This document shows positions 44,340 through 53,182 of a stretch of DNA of 61,478 nucleotides, one piece after another. Made by a program: the position numbers and the translations under genes. Position 1 is the first letter of the stretch. Each line of letters starts with the position of its first letter. The notes under the pieces are model-generated. The model ran no database searches. It was not told the DNA's origin and saw nothing but the letters and a program-made list of their open reading frames with translations. Origin of the DNA: Colwellia sp. 39_35_sub15_T18 (lineage in GTDB: Bacteria; Pseudomonadota; Gammaproteobacteria; Enterobacterales; Alteromonadaceae); NCBI GenBank assembly GCA_002162675.1, contig MAAE01000061.1, positions 1 to 61,478 of the forward strand. Reading direction: 5' to 3'.

Positions 44340-45071
44340 TTACATTTTAGAAAACTGTATATCCCAAACACCATGACCTAAGCGCTGGCCGCGATTTTCA
44401 AACTTAGTTAACGGGCGAGAATCTGGGCGCGGCACATAAGTACTAGTTTCAGAAATATTTTTATACCCTTGCGCACTTTGCATATCTTCTAACATGCATT
44501 CTGCATAATTTTGCCAGTCTGTAGCCATGTGAAAAACACCGCCAACTTTAAGCTTTTGGCGAATGGTTTCCACAAACTCAGCAGAAACGATACGACGCTT
44601 ATGATGTTTTTTCTTATGCCAAGGATCGGGGAAAAACAGTTGCACCGTACTTAAACTGTTATTAGCAATACAGTCAGCCAAAATTTCAATGGCGTCATGC
44701 TCATATACTTTTAGGTTGCTAACCCCTTCATCAACCGCTAAAGAAATACAAGCACCGACACCCGGCTTATGCACTTCTATGCCGATAAAGTTTAACTCTG
44801 GTGCCGCTTTAGCCATTTCAACCAAAGACTTTCCCATACCAAAGCCAATTTCTAAGGTTACTGAGTTTTCATTACCAAAAAGTGCTTGAGGATCAATTAA
44901 GCCGTTACTATGACTTAAGCCCATATCAGCCCAATGATCATTCAACGCTCGCTCTTGCCCTTTAGTTAATCGGCCTTCGCGTTTTACAAAACTACGCACC
45001 TTGCGAATATACTTACCTTCTTGCTCAGCTTGCTCTAAGGTTTTATGTGTTTTTTCTATTTTATCTGTCAT
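44340..45071 (-). CDS. trmB: tRNA (guanine-N7-)-methyltransferase TrmB
   Basis: 243 residues. SAM site [26 protein letters not shown], and catalytic/binding block [16 protein letters not shown]. Makes m7G46 in tRNA variable loops. Clustered with yggL and mutY-yggX in the same order as in E. coli. Confidence 0.96.
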   Translation of the reverse strand: MTDKIEKTHKTLEQAEQEGKYIRKVRSFVKREGRLTKGQERALNDHWADMGLSHSNGLIDPQALFGNENSVTLEIGFGMGKSLVEMAKAAPELNFIGIEVHKPGVGACISLAVDEGVSNLKVYEHDAIEILADCIANNSLSTVQLFFPDPWHKKKHHKRRIVSAEFVETIRQKLKVGGVFHMATDWQNYAECMLEDMQSAQGYKNISETSTYVPRPDSRPLTKFENRGQRLGHGVWDIQFSKM

Positions 45072-45097
45072 CGCTTTTCTTCAATATAATTCGATTT

Positions 45098-45436
45098 TTA
45101 TTCTGCCCACCAAACATCGTATAGTGGACTAACTGAAACGGTAGTAGCACCATTATCAGTTAACCATTTTTCTACGGCATTTCTATGTTCATCGGTACAT
45201 GAACCAAGTTTTTGCGTACAAATTAAGCCGTGCCATAAAGTATCGCCTTCACCACCAAAACCTAAATCATTGGCTTGAATAACTTCTGCAAAAAACTTAT
45301 CAATAAAGGCATCAAGTTCATCACCGGTAATACCGTCATTGAGCTGCCATGCAACGTCAAAACCTAATTCTTTAAACTCATCAACACGAAGTTTTTTACG
45401 CAGACGGCGACTGCGGTTTTTAGCATCTAATCTCAT
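45098..45436 (-). CDS. yggL: YggL family protein (DUF469)
   Basis: 112 residues. RLRKKLRVDEFKELGFDVAW and the DAFIDKFFAEVIQANDLGFGGEGD block are family marks. YggL binds the 50S ribosomal subunit in E. coli and its exact role is open. 26 bp before trmB on the same strand, so likely an operon. Confidence 0.92.
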   Translation of the reverse strand: MRLDAKNRSRRLRKKLRVDEFKELGFDVAWQLNDGITGDELDAFIDKFFAEVIQANDLGFGGEGDTLWHGLICTQKLGSCTDEHRNAVEKWLTDNGATTVSVSPLYDVWWAE

Positions 45437-45761
45437 CAGGAAACCTTATTTATAAAATTCGGCGTTATTATACAGAGGATAAGTCGGTCAATAAAACAAT
45501 TTTATTTAATGGAAAACTCAAGCAAGTGGTAAAAGCCATCAAAATAATGCTCTTCATAGGCTTCACTTTTCAAAATATAGCGAAAAATTATGGCGATAAA
45601 CTTTACGACGATGAAATAAGTGACTTTGTTCATGCTATAAAACAAAACTATTTTTTGAGCACAGCTTCCCTTTTAGTTACACTAAGCCAAAAATAATTCC
45701 TAAAGTTATCCTTATCAATACTCATATAACCAATACCTCAGCACAAACCTTTGCCACACAA
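45437..45761. other. Gap between yggL and mutY
   Basis: 325 bp. An unannotated frame on + reads through to TAA at about 45694 and contains MLFIGFTFQNIAKNYGD from an ATG at 45549, about 48 residues. It lacks a Shine-Dalgarno and matches nothing I know. The region should hold the divergent promoters and the true mutY start. Confidence 0.35.
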
Positions 45762-46808
45762 GTGGTAAATTGGTATCACCAACAAGGTAGAAAACATTTA
45801 CCGTGGCAGCAGAACAAAACACCCTATCGTGTTTGGATTTCTGAAATAATGCTACAGCAAACACAAGTGGCTACCGTTATTCCTTACTACCAACGCTTTA
45901 TGGAGAGCTTTCCAAGCATTAAAGACTTAGCAATAGCCGATGAAGACAAAGTACTACATCACTGGACGGGCTTAGGTTACTACGCCCGAGCCCGAAATTT
46001 GCATAAAGCCGCCAAGCTTATTGTCAGCGATCATCAAGGCGATTTCCCGCAAACTCTTGAGCAGGTTGTTGCCCTGCCCGGTATAGGACGTTCCACCGCG
46101 GGTGCTATTTTATCTTTAGCGCTCAATCAGCATCAGCCGATATTAGACGGCAATGTAAAACGCGTGCTAGCTAGATGTTACTTAGTCGCGGGTTACAATG
46201 GTTTGTCAGCCTTTGATAAAAGCTTATGGCAACTAAGCGAACAACTTACTCCTGCCCTCGAAACAGCAAATTTCAATCAAGCCATGATGGACTTAGGTGC
46301 CACGGTTTGTACCCGTAGTAAACCTAAATGCCAGCTTTGTCCGCTGCAAACAAGTTGTTTAGCTTTGGCGGGTGAAGAACAAAGTAACTATCCGCAGAAA
46401 AAGCCTAAGAAAAAAATTCCTGAAAAAAGCACGATAATGATCATTCCTAAACTCGCTATCGAAGGTAAAAGCCAGGTTTTAATGGAAAAACGTCCGCCCG
46501 CTGGAATATGGGGAGGGCTATGGTGTTTTCATGAAGTGAACAAGCACTCACAAATAACCGAATTGTTAACAACGCTAAATTTACAAGAGCAATCAAGAGA
46601 AGCGCTTACTTCATTTAGACATACTTTCAGCCATTTCCATTTAGATATTGAAGCCATTATTATTAATTGCCAAGCAATGCCCTTAGCGCAAATAAAAACA
46701 GAAATAAACGAACAACAGCCGCAAAAATGGTATGATTTATCCGTTGAAGCCAGTGTTGGTTTAGCCGCTTCAACCCAAAAATTAATCAACTTATTAAAGC
46801 ATATTTAA
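45762..46808 (+). CDS. mutY: Adenine DNA glycosylase MutY
   Basis: 348 residues counted from the GTG at 45762. [16 protein letters not shown], the helix-hairpin-helix [13 protein letters not shown] with catalytic Asp in [11 protein letters not shown], the 4Fe-4S ligands C-x6-C-x2-C-x5-C ([17 protein letters not shown]), and a NUDIX-like C-terminal domain. Removes A opposite 8-oxoG. Homology with E. coli (QVLDWYDKYGRKTLPWQ) reaches at least 10 codons upstream ([20 protein letters not shown]), yet no ATG, GTG or TTG is in frame there, so the real start may be non-canonical. Confidence 0.95.
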   Translation: MVNWYHQQGRKHLPWQQNKTPYRVWISEIMLQQTQVATVIPYYQRFMESFPSIKDLAIADEDKVLHHWTGLGYYARARNLHKAAKLIVSDHQGDFPQTLEQVVALPGIGRSTAGAILSLALNQHQPILDGNVKRVLARCYLVAGYNGLSAFDKSLWQLSEQLTPALETANFNQAMMDLGATVCTRSKPKCQLCPLQTSCLALAGEEQSNYPQKKPKKKIPEKSTIMIIPKLAIEGKSQVLMEKRPPAGIWGGLWCFHEVNKHSQITELLTTLNLQEQSREALTSFRHTFSHFHLDIEAIIINCQAMPLAQIKTEINEQQPQKWYDLSVEASVGLAASTQKLINLLKHI

Positions 46809-46830
46809 CACCTAGCCAAAGAGAAACATT

Positions 46831-47103
46831 ATGAGCCGCACAGTATTTTGCCAACACCTTAAAAAAGACGCCGAAGGTTTAGGCTTTCAATTATACCCCG
46901 GAGAAATTGGAAAACGCATTTTTGATAACATTTCTAAAGAGGCATGGGGAACTTGGCAAAAAAAACAAACTATGCTGATCAATGAAAAGAAAATGAATAT
47001 GATGAATGTTGATGACCGTACCTTTTTAGAAAAAGCCATGGTAGATTATTTATTTGAAGGAAAAGAACCAGAAATTGAAGGTTATGTACCACCTTCATCA
47101 TAA
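46831..47103 (+). CDS. yggX: Fe(2+)-trafficking protein YggX
   Basis: 90 residues (E. coli 91). [17 protein letters not shown] with the conserved Cys7, and [18 protein letters not shown]. Protects iron-sulfur clusters from oxidation and helps iron delivery. 22 bp after mutY, which itself is an Fe-S enzyme; the pair is conserved. Confidence 0.97.
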   Translation: MSRTVFCQHLKKDAEGLGFQLYPGEIGKRIFDNISKEAWGTWQKKQTMLINEKKMNMMNVDDRTFLEKAMVDYLFEGKEPEIEGYVPPSS

Positions 47104-47104
47104 C

Positions 47105-47157
47105 ATACTCAAGTGAATTCAAAATGCAGGACTCGCATATTGAGTTCATTTGAGTAT
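47105..47157. repeat. Imperfect 18-bp inverted repeat after yggX
   Basis: The arm beginning ATACTCAAGTGAATTCAA pairs with TTGAGTTCATTTGAGTAT with two mismatches, around a 17-nt loop AAATGCAGGACTCGCATA. No T run, so probably an extragenic palindrome and not a terminator. Confidence 0.7.
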
Positions 47158-47186
47158 ATCTCCCTAAAACCGATTAAGGATATAAC

Positions 47187-47615
47187 ATGCAAAAATTGAT
47201 TATCACCCTAGCGCTAGCTTTAAGCAGCCTTAGTAGTACAGTATTAAGTAACGAACTTAGCTCAACAGCGCCTGCCAATGCTAAAGTTTACTTTATCTCA
47301 CCTGTTGACGGCCAAACAGTACCCGAAAATTTCACCGTAACATTTGGTTTAAACGGTATGGGCGTAGCACCTGCTGGCATAGATAAAAAAAACACGGGTC
47401 ATCATCATATTTTAATTGATACCGACACGTTACCCGATATGCACGCATCATTACCGGCAACCGATAAAATAAAACACTTTGGTGGTGGACAAACCGAAAC
47501 ACAATTAACACTTTCGCCAGGAAAACACACCTTACAACTTGTTTTAGGCAACTACCTGCATATTCCCCACAACAAGCCTGTGATATCAAATAAAATAACG
47601 ATAACTGTTAAATAA
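47187..47615 (+). CDS. DUF4399 periplasmic protein
   Basis: 142 residues with a signal peptide (LIITLALALSSLSSTVLS). The body is the DUF4399 beta-sandwich: AKVYFISPVDGQTVPENFTVTFGLNGMGVAPAG, GHHHILID, LSPGKHTLQLVLG. The His cluster may bind metal. Function unknown. Confidence 0.9.
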   Translation: MQKLIITLALALSSLSSTVLSNELSSTAPANAKVYFISPVDGQTVPENFTVTFGLNGMGVAPAGIDKKNTGHHHILIDTDTLPDMHASLPATDKIKHFGGGQTETQLTLSPGKHTLQLVLGNYLHIPHNKPVISNKITITVK

Positions 47616-47754
47616 CCAGCAAGAAGCATAAAAAAACAGCAAACAAACCTATTTTATAAAAAATTTTAAAAAAACAGTTGACGAACAAAGCTAAAAACAG
47701 TCTAATGGCGCCCGTCTTAACGAGGTAGCGAAACACCTCGATTAGCAATGAAAT

Positions 47755-47830
47755 GCCCCGATAGCTCAGTTGGTAGAGCAGAGGATTGAAAATCCTCGTG
47801 TCCCTGGTTCAAATCCGGGTCGGGGCACCA
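47755..47830 (+). tRNA. tRNA-Phe(GAA)
   Basis: 76 nt with encoded CCA, anticodon GAA, identical to 37629-37704. First gene of a tRNA-Phe/tRNA-Thr unit. A GC-rich discriminator-like region (GGCGCCCGTC, 47707-47716) lies upstream, as for stringently controlled tRNA promoters. Confidence 0.98.
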
Positions 47831-47930
47831 TTTACAGAAGTGGTGCTCAATAGAAATATTCAGTAATACTTCGGTGCCAAAGTATTTAGGTTGTTTATAT
47901 TAAACTTGAATACTGCACACAGCTTTGTGT

Positions 47931-48006
<76 letters not shown>

Positions 48007-48014
48007 TTCATAAC

Positions 48015-48045
48015 GAAGCCTCAACATTCTTGTTGAGGCTTTTTT
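48015..48045 (+). terminator. Terminator 1 of the tRNA-Thr cluster
   Basis: GCCTCAACA/TGTTGAGGC (approximate) stem with a short TTCT loop and six T. Ends the Phe-Thr tRNA transcript. Confidence 0.9.
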
Positions 48046-48064
48046 ATTTGTCTAGAAAAGCTGT

Positions 48065-48122
48065 CACTGATTGAATCAGTAGCTAATATAAACCATGCAG
48101 TTCAACTCAACAATCGGCACCA
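48065..48122 (+). pseudogene. Decayed tRNA-Thr 3' half, copy 1
   Basis: Starts with the anticodon stem ACTGA/TCAGT closing a shortened 5-nt loop (TTGAA), then a degenerate variable/T region (CATGCAGTTCAACTC) and ends AATCGGCACCA, like the real tRNA end AGTCGGCACCA. It cannot form a tRNA. Confidence 0.75.
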
Positions 48123-48145
48123 TTTATTCCGAAAGGAAGAAACGA

Positions 48146-48175
48146 AACCTTAACAGCAATGTTAAGGTTTTTTTT
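48146..48175 (+). terminator. Terminator 2 of the tRNA-Thr cluster
   Basis: ACCTTAACA/TGTTAAGGT stem followed by eight T, 24 bp after the first decayed tRNA-Thr end. Confidence 0.88.
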
Positions 48176-48205
48176 CGTTTTAAATTCATGTTAAGACTGC
48201 GAATT

Positions 48206-48262
48206 ACTGATTGAATCAGTAATTCATACAAGTCCGGCAGTTCTACTCAACAGTCGGCACCA
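48206..48262 (+). pseudogene. Decayed tRNA-Thr 3' half, copy 2
   Basis: Same plan as copy 1: ACTGATTGAATCAGT, then GTCCGGCAGTTCTACTC and a perfect AGTCGGCACCA end. The shared shortened loop TTGAA shows the copies arose from one already decayed unit. Confidence 0.75.
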
Positions 48263-48281
48263 TTCCTTCGTAGGAAGCATC

Positions 48282-48309
48282 AAGCCCTAACCTCGGTTAG
48301 GGCTTTTTT
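48282..48309 (+). terminator. Terminator 3 of the tRNA-Thr cluster
   Basis: AGCCCTAACC/GGTTAGGGCT stem with a 2-4 nt loop and six T, 20 bp after the second decayed tRNA-Thr end. Confidence 0.9.
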
Positions 48310-48454
48310 GTATCTGTTTCAAATCAAATTGCTGTCATGTTAACTCTGAAACTTCACTATAATGCTGCCTTAGCAGAACTAAAGTCATAGTTATAAAGAA
48401 TCATAAAAATAGCCGAGTTGATGCACCAAGCCCCGTTTACAAGTTAGAAAACTT

Positions 48455-49528
48455 TTAAACGTAAGCACGCTCTACAATCGCGATTCCTTGTCGATAACCT
48501 AAGCCACCATTGCCATGGATTAAACCAAACCTTTCTTGGCCATTACATAAGCGATGATGCATTAGCACCAGAGCATTAAGTGCTGGATTATTCCATGCGG
48601 CTTTAGCCAAATTCATGCCGCCAGTAATGGTAATACTATGTTCAGCGAGAAAGTCTGGAATATCCTCTAAAACATTAACCAAACCACTGACTAATAAAAA
48701 GGCCATTGGTACAACAGGATAGCAAGTATAGGTTTCTAATAAAGCATCGCCTCCTTTGAACAGGTGTACAAAGTCGATACCCGCTTCGTCACAGGCTTGT
48801 TGATAAGCTTGTTGTAAATGTTCATATCGAGAGATATCCGTTAAAAAATCTCGCCCATCACCATCAAGGCGGCTCAGTCCTACGGCTTTCACTTTTAACC
48901 ATTGGCTTTTATCAACGCCCAACTGCTCGGCGATATCAGCACGCGTTAACAATAACCGACCGGAAAAATCTACCATAGGATTCGCACAATCAACCCCTCT
49001 AAATAAGTCGGTTATCGGTTTATGCCAACGCAAATCGGGCAATAATTCAGGGGTAAAGCTATCAGACAAAGCGTTACGGAAACTTATTTGGTAATTTTCA
49101 AACAGTGCACTAGAAAACTCTTTAAATTGTTGCGCTGTAATAGTGTGGTATTCACTAAAGGCATGCGCTAAATCGGTATAGGCTTGCGTTAATGGATAAC
49201 TTTGACCATAAACGGCCATTTTACTTAAGCGCTTTTCTCGGCTATAAGCCGTTTTTATATGATCTTCACCACTAATTACCACCGCAGCTTCACCATTTTC
49301 TATTAATTTTTTTGCTGCCGCCAACGCTTCAATCGGAGCGCAGCCACTTCTAAAGTGATGTTCTTTCTCAGGGCTATGCCAGTCAGTCTGTAAAGGCTCT
49401 ATAACTAAATATTTAGGCGTAATACCACGTTGAAGTAATTGTGATTCGAGCGATAAAACCTGCTCAAGACTACCTACCTCGTCTTGTTTTTTAGCTGCGC
49501 CAATAATAAATGCTGATGGAGTTTTCAA
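48455..49528 (-). CDS. Thiolase-like (SCP2-type acetyl-CoA acetyltransferase family) protein
   Basis: 357 residues, shorter than classic thiolases (about 390). GCAPIEALAAAKKLIENGEAAVVISGED contains the region of the acyl-accepting Cys. ITGGMNLAKAAWNNPALNALVLMHHRL and LIHGNGGLGYRQGIAIVE match the C-terminal His block of SCP2-like thiolases (HGNGG). The canonical GHPxGATG is absent. Probably acts on acyl-CoA, but the substrate is unknown. The LysR gene 150 bp upstream on the same strand may control it. Confidence 0.75.
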   Translation of the reverse strand: MKTPSAFIIGAAKKQDEVGSLEQVLSLESQLLQRGITPKYLVIEPLQTDWHSPEKEHHFRSGCAPIEALAAAKKLIENGEAAVVISGEDHIKTAYSREKRLSKMAVYGQSYPLTQAYTDLAHAFSEYHTITAQQFKEFSSALFENYQISFRNALSDSFTPELLPDLRWHKPITDLFRGVDCANPMVDFSGRLLLTRADIAEQLGVDKSQWLKVKAVGLSRLDGDGRDFLTDISRYEHLQQAYQQACDEAGIDFVHLFKGGDALLETYTCYPVVPMAFLLVSGLVNVLEDIPDFLAEHSITITGGMNLAKAAWNNPALNALVLMHHRLCNGQERFGLIHGNGGLGYRQGIAIVERAYV

Positions 49529-49679
49529 GAGTTATTTAATCCAGTAAAAATGCTAGTCGCCAACTTTATGCTATTTAAAGAAAATTAAAAACCTAAAAGC
49601 AGCAAAGCCATGGGGTAAGCTTTTAATAATCAGCTAGTTTTTGCTCAAATTGAATTATAGAAGAATATCTATTCTGCTG

Positions 49680-50522
49680 TTAAAACTTACTTCTTATAAA
49701 ATCAAAATTTAATGATGAAATAAGTTGTTTAATTATTGGTTGATTCATTCGATAAGCAAAGACAATGGCTCTATTAATGGCTTGCTCAAGAATGATCGGA
49801 ATATGCACGATATGATTATTCTTTTCATTGTGTAAATTAGGAATAATGCCGACCCCAAACCCTACTTCTACCATATCTAATAATTGTTGGTCATGATGCG
49901 CTTTAGCAACAATGTTTATTTCAACTTGATGGTTTTTCAATAAGCGCTCAAAGACTTTACGCTGGGTGCAATATGGCCGCTGAATAATGTTTAATTTATC
50001 TAAATCGCTAATATTTACTGATATATGCCCCGCAAGTTGATGATCAGTAGGCACAACTAAATAGTAATCTTCTTGTTCGAGCATTTGGTAATTATAGTGA
50101 CTCGGAACTCTTTCAATATCCATAATAGCGATATCAGCCTGCTCAATGTTATCAACTAAAGTAAACTCAATAGCGCCCTGTTGTTCGCGTAGTAATTTAA
50201 ACAGTAAATTATATCGGCTTAACCGCAAATCATGCTGTAAGTATAATTTAATCACTTGTACCCTAGCATCAACAAAGCTTTGTTCAATTTGTAAACTTTG
50301 TTGCAGTAATACTTTGACTTTTTTATAGAGTTGATGACCTTGCTCTGTGGGAGTTAACCCTTGGCGACTGCGTAAAAAAAGTGTGCTATTAAGTTTGTTT
50401 TCTAAACTTTTTATTGCATGAGTTATAGAGGGTTGAGTAATAAAACATCGTGATGCCGCTGAGGTTATTGAGCGCTCCTCATAAGCGGCAATAAAGTAGC
50501 TTAGCGGCTTAAGTTCTAACAT
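49680..50522 (-). CDS. LysR-family transcriptional regulator
   Basis: 280 residues. The winged HTH SITSAASRCFITQPSITHAIKSLENKLNSTLFLRSRQGLTPTEQG is complete, followed by a periplasmic-binding-like effector domain. It precedes the thiolase-like gene on the same strand and is divergent from the 50618 gene; either may be its target. Confidence 0.92.
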   Translation of the reverse strand: MLELKPLSYFIAAYEERSITSAASRCFITQPSITHAIKSLENKLNSTLFLRSRQGLTPTEQGHQLYKKVKVLLQQSLQIEQSFVDARVQVIKLYLQHDLRLSRYNLLFKLLREQQGAIEFTLVDNIEQADIAIMDIERVPSHYNYQMLEQEDYYLVVPTDHQLAGHISVNISDLDKLNIIQRPYCTQRKVFERLLKNHQVEINIVAKAHHDQQLLDMVEVGFGVGIIPNLHNEKNNHIVHIPIILEQAINRAIVFAYRMNQPIIKQLISSLNFDFIRSKF

Positions 50523-50617
50523 TAATATTTTCTATGGATAAGTAATAATTTAAATATTATAACTATATATAAGCAAAGTATAGGATTAGATCTCAACTTT
50601 ATAAGGAATCAAAAAAA

Positions 50618-51016
50618 ATGTTAACGAGAGAAGAGCCATTACCAATTCACCAATTATTGAATAAATTTGAAGAGGGAGACTTTTCTCTCCTCGATTTAAT
50701 TAGCGATAACATTGATTTTCGTATCGATCATTATGACGATGATACCGATATAGAGTGGCAACAATGTGATAACAAACAAGATTTTGTTACTGTTTTACAA
50801 CGCCTAACCAGTGAAGTTTTCCCAAAAGGAACAAAGATCATAAACATATCTTCAAGTGCACTACAAAGCGGTTGGTATATGACTATTTTTGAGCAGCAGT
50901 TTTTCTACGCCGTTAGGGAAGCAGAAATATTTAGCCGTACATTCATTATTTCTCATGAAGTTGACGGCAAAATTGACTATTTTCGAGAGCACGTAACGGA
51001 AATGGAAAATATTTAA
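50618..51016 (+). CDS. NTF2/SnoaL-like hypothetical protein
   Basis: 132 residues. Helix HQLLNKFEEGDFSLLDLISDNIDFRIDHYDD and strands WYMTIFEQQFFYAV and TFIISHEVDGKIDYFREHV give the cone fold of NTF2-like proteins. No catalytic residues assigned. Well-placed AAGGAA Shine-Dalgarno. Divergent from the LysR gene, with a shared 95-bp regulatory gap. Confidence 0.65.
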   Translation: MLTREEPLPIHQLLNKFEEGDFSLLDLISDNIDFRIDHYDDDTDIEWQQCDNKQDFVTVLQRLTSEVFPKGTKIINISSSALQSGWYMTIFEQQFFYAVREAEIFSRTFIISHEVDGKIDYFREHVTEMENI

Positions 51017-51242
51017 GTAACAGGGGTTTCACAGACATCTAGCTAATAATTATCTAGATGTCTTAAAATTTGTTAGCAACGAATACCAAGAATTTTAGTT
51101 GAAATAGCTGAGCACAAAAACATACTATGTAGTGCTTATGTATTTCACTCAGTAAAAATTAAAAAAACTGAGGAAAGCTCTGAATGACAATCTACTTTTA
51201 GTCGGTCTAATAGTTTTAATAATAATAAATTGGTGAACAACA

Positions 51243-52340
51243 ATGTCTAATAAATACACCCTTTATGGCTCTGCCCTTTCGCTGTACACAGGAAAAGCAC
51301 GAGCTTACCTCATTAACAAACGCCTGCCGTTTGAGGAAGTTTTTTCTTCACTTAAAGTTTATAAAAATATTATCACTCCTCATACTGGCGTGCGTTTTAT
51401 TCCTGTGCTAAAAACACCGCAGGAAGAATACATACAAGACACCACTGTCATTATCGATACCATGGAGAAACGCCATCCCGAGAATCCTCTGGTACCATCA
51501 AGCCCTAAACAAAAATTGGTGTCTAAACTATTTGAAATTTGGGCAGACGAATGGTTGTTAATACCAGCAATGCATTACCGTTGGAATAAAGATAATTTTC
51601 CTTTTATCTATGAAGAATTTGGTCGTGTTGTTACACCGAGAATGCCAGCATTTATACGTGCTTTTGTAGGCAAAAAAATAGGCAGTAAATTTAAAGGTTT
51701 TGTGCCTATTTTAGGCATAACACCCGCGACTATCCCTGCTATCGAAGACTGGTACGAAAATCACGTTTTACATTTTCTTGAGCAACATTTTTCGACTCAT
51801 GACTATTTATTGGGAGCAAAGCCGAGCCTCGGTGATTTTGGTTTGATAGGCCCCTTGTATGCACATCTTTATAGAGACCCTGCTCCTGGTAAGCTAATGA
51901 AAAATATAGCGCCTAATGTCGCCAAATGGGTAGAGCGGATGAATAGTCCCACTGCGCAACATGGCGACTGGTTAAGTAATGATGAGGTTCCAGAGACTTT
52001 ATACCCACTATTACAGCGTATATTCGCTGAATTTTGGCCTGTGTTAGCAAGTACCGTTGAAAAATTGCAACAATGGCAGCAACAAAACCCGACCAAAAAT
52101 GAAGTGCCAAGAACCATAGGTAACCATGCTTTTTCAATCGGTGGAGTGAAAGAGAACCGTGCCATTATGACCTTTCATCAGTGGAAGCTGCAGCGCGTAC
52201 TAGATTGTTATAATAATATCGATGTTGAATTAAAAGATACAGTGGATGAAATGTTATCAAATCTAGGGGGAAAACAAGCAATGCAACTCAAAATCACAAA
52301 TAAGGTAAAGCGAGTAAACAACCAGCTTGTGTTTGATTAA
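51243..52340 (+). CDS. Glutathione S-transferase family protein, long form
   Basis: 365 residues against about 210 for common GSTs. The N-terminal thioredoxin-like part is YTLYGSALSLYTGKARAYLINKRLPFEEV and FIPVLKTPQEEYIQDTTVIIDTME (substrate-binding D-T in place of E-S). The C-terminal helical domain ends near 250 (GAKPSLGDFGLIGPLYAHLYRD), and about 115 further helical residues are of unknown use. Enzyme activity is not certain. Confidence 0.8.
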   Translation: MSNKYTLYGSALSLYTGKARAYLINKRLPFEEVFSSLKVYKNIITPHTGVRFIPVLKTPQEEYIQDTTVIIDTMEKRHPENPLVPSSPKQKLVSKLFEIWADEWLLIPAMHYRWNKDNFPFIYEEFGRVVTPRMPAFIRAFVGKKIGSKFKGFVPILGITPATIPAIEDWYENHVLHFLEQHFSTHDYLLGAKPSLGDFGLIGPLYAHLYRDPAPGKLMKNIAPNVAKWVERMNSPTAQHGDWLSNDEVPETLYPLLQRIFAEFWPVLASTVEKLQQWQQQNPTKNEVPRTIGNHAFSIGGVKENRAIMTFHQWKLQRVLDCYNNIDVELKDTVDEMLSNLGGKQAMQLKITNKVKRVNNQLVFD

Positions 52341-52497
52341 ACTGTGTCAGGAAGACATTGCGCGTCTTTAACCGTAATGAAACGATTAATTAATGAGATA
52401 AGCAGTTAATGGAATAAACAGTTAATAAGATATCATTTGTTCCTCACTTGATATCTTTGTACTATAGCGTTTTCTTCTCTTATTGAACTTTACCAGC

Positions 52498-52893
52498 ATG
52501 ACTTTAACGCCAGAATTAATTAGCACCATTGAAAAATACGACCAGCAAAAACGCTTTAAGTATTTACTTGAAGAAGTAATCAAGCATCGAGAAGTTTGGG
52601 TGTTGGTTGATGAGCATGGCTGTATGATGCTAAACACCGAAGACGAAGATTGTGTACCGGTTTGGCCAAATAAAGAATTTGCCCAACATTGGATTACGGA
52701 TGACTGGCAAGAATGTAAAGCTGAAGCTATATCACTTAATAAATGGCAAAGTCGCTGGACACCGGGTTTAGAAGAAGATGAACTTGCTATTGTTGTTTTT
52801 CCTAACCAAGCAGAAGAAGGCTTAGTGCTGTTTCCTAATGAATTTGATTTCGAGTTGTCTAAACAAACTAAAAAAGCAGCTAAACATCAATAA
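52498..52893 (+). CDS. DUF2750 family protein
   Basis: 131 residues from the ATG at 52498; an in-frame TTG 5 codons earlier is less likely. REVWVLVDEHGCMML, VPVWPNKEFAQHWI and KWQSRWTPGLEEDELAIVVFPN are the family blocks. Small acidic cytosolic protein, function unknown. Confidence 0.88.
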   Translation: MTLTPELISTIEKYDQQKRFKYLLEEVIKHREVWVLVDEHGCMMLNTEDEDCVPVWPNKEFAQHWITDDWQECKAEAISLNKWQSRWTPGLEEDELAIVVFPNQAEEGLVLFPNEFDFELSKQTKKAAKHQ

Positions 52894-52895
52894 TT

Positions 52896-53015
52896 CGTAT
52901 TTATTCAGCTTAGAAATATTTACCACAGAGACGCACTACACCGAGAATAACAAAGTCTCTGTGTAAGCTCGAAGAGCTCTCTGTGAAGCATCGCAACTCG
53001 GTGGTGAACAGTTAC
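52896..53015 (+). repeat. Dispersed intergenic palindromic repeat, copy D
   Basis: TATTTATTCAGCTTAGAAAT, TTACCACAGAGACGCAC, AACAAAGTCTCTGTGTAAGC, GAAGAGCTCTCTGTGAAGC, ACTCGGTGGTGAACAGTTAC. It starts 3 bp after the DUF2750 stop codon. Closest to copy C without its insert. Confidence 0.88.
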
Positions 53016-53182
53016 AAATTCTAACTTAATTTTTAGCTGATTTTGCCCTATTAAGAGTGAACGCTGCTATGCCTTAACTCAGACTAGAATAGATTTAACA
53101 TACCGACCCAAATGCGCCTAATTTACATTGAGTTCACATTAGCTGTTTTATGCTATTAGCAACTCAATAAAAGGTGAAACTC

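Noticed and set aside
45549..45696. 48-residue frame upstream of mutY as a gene
   Set aside because: No Shine-Dalgarno, no homology and it would lie over the mutY promoter; kept only as a remark.
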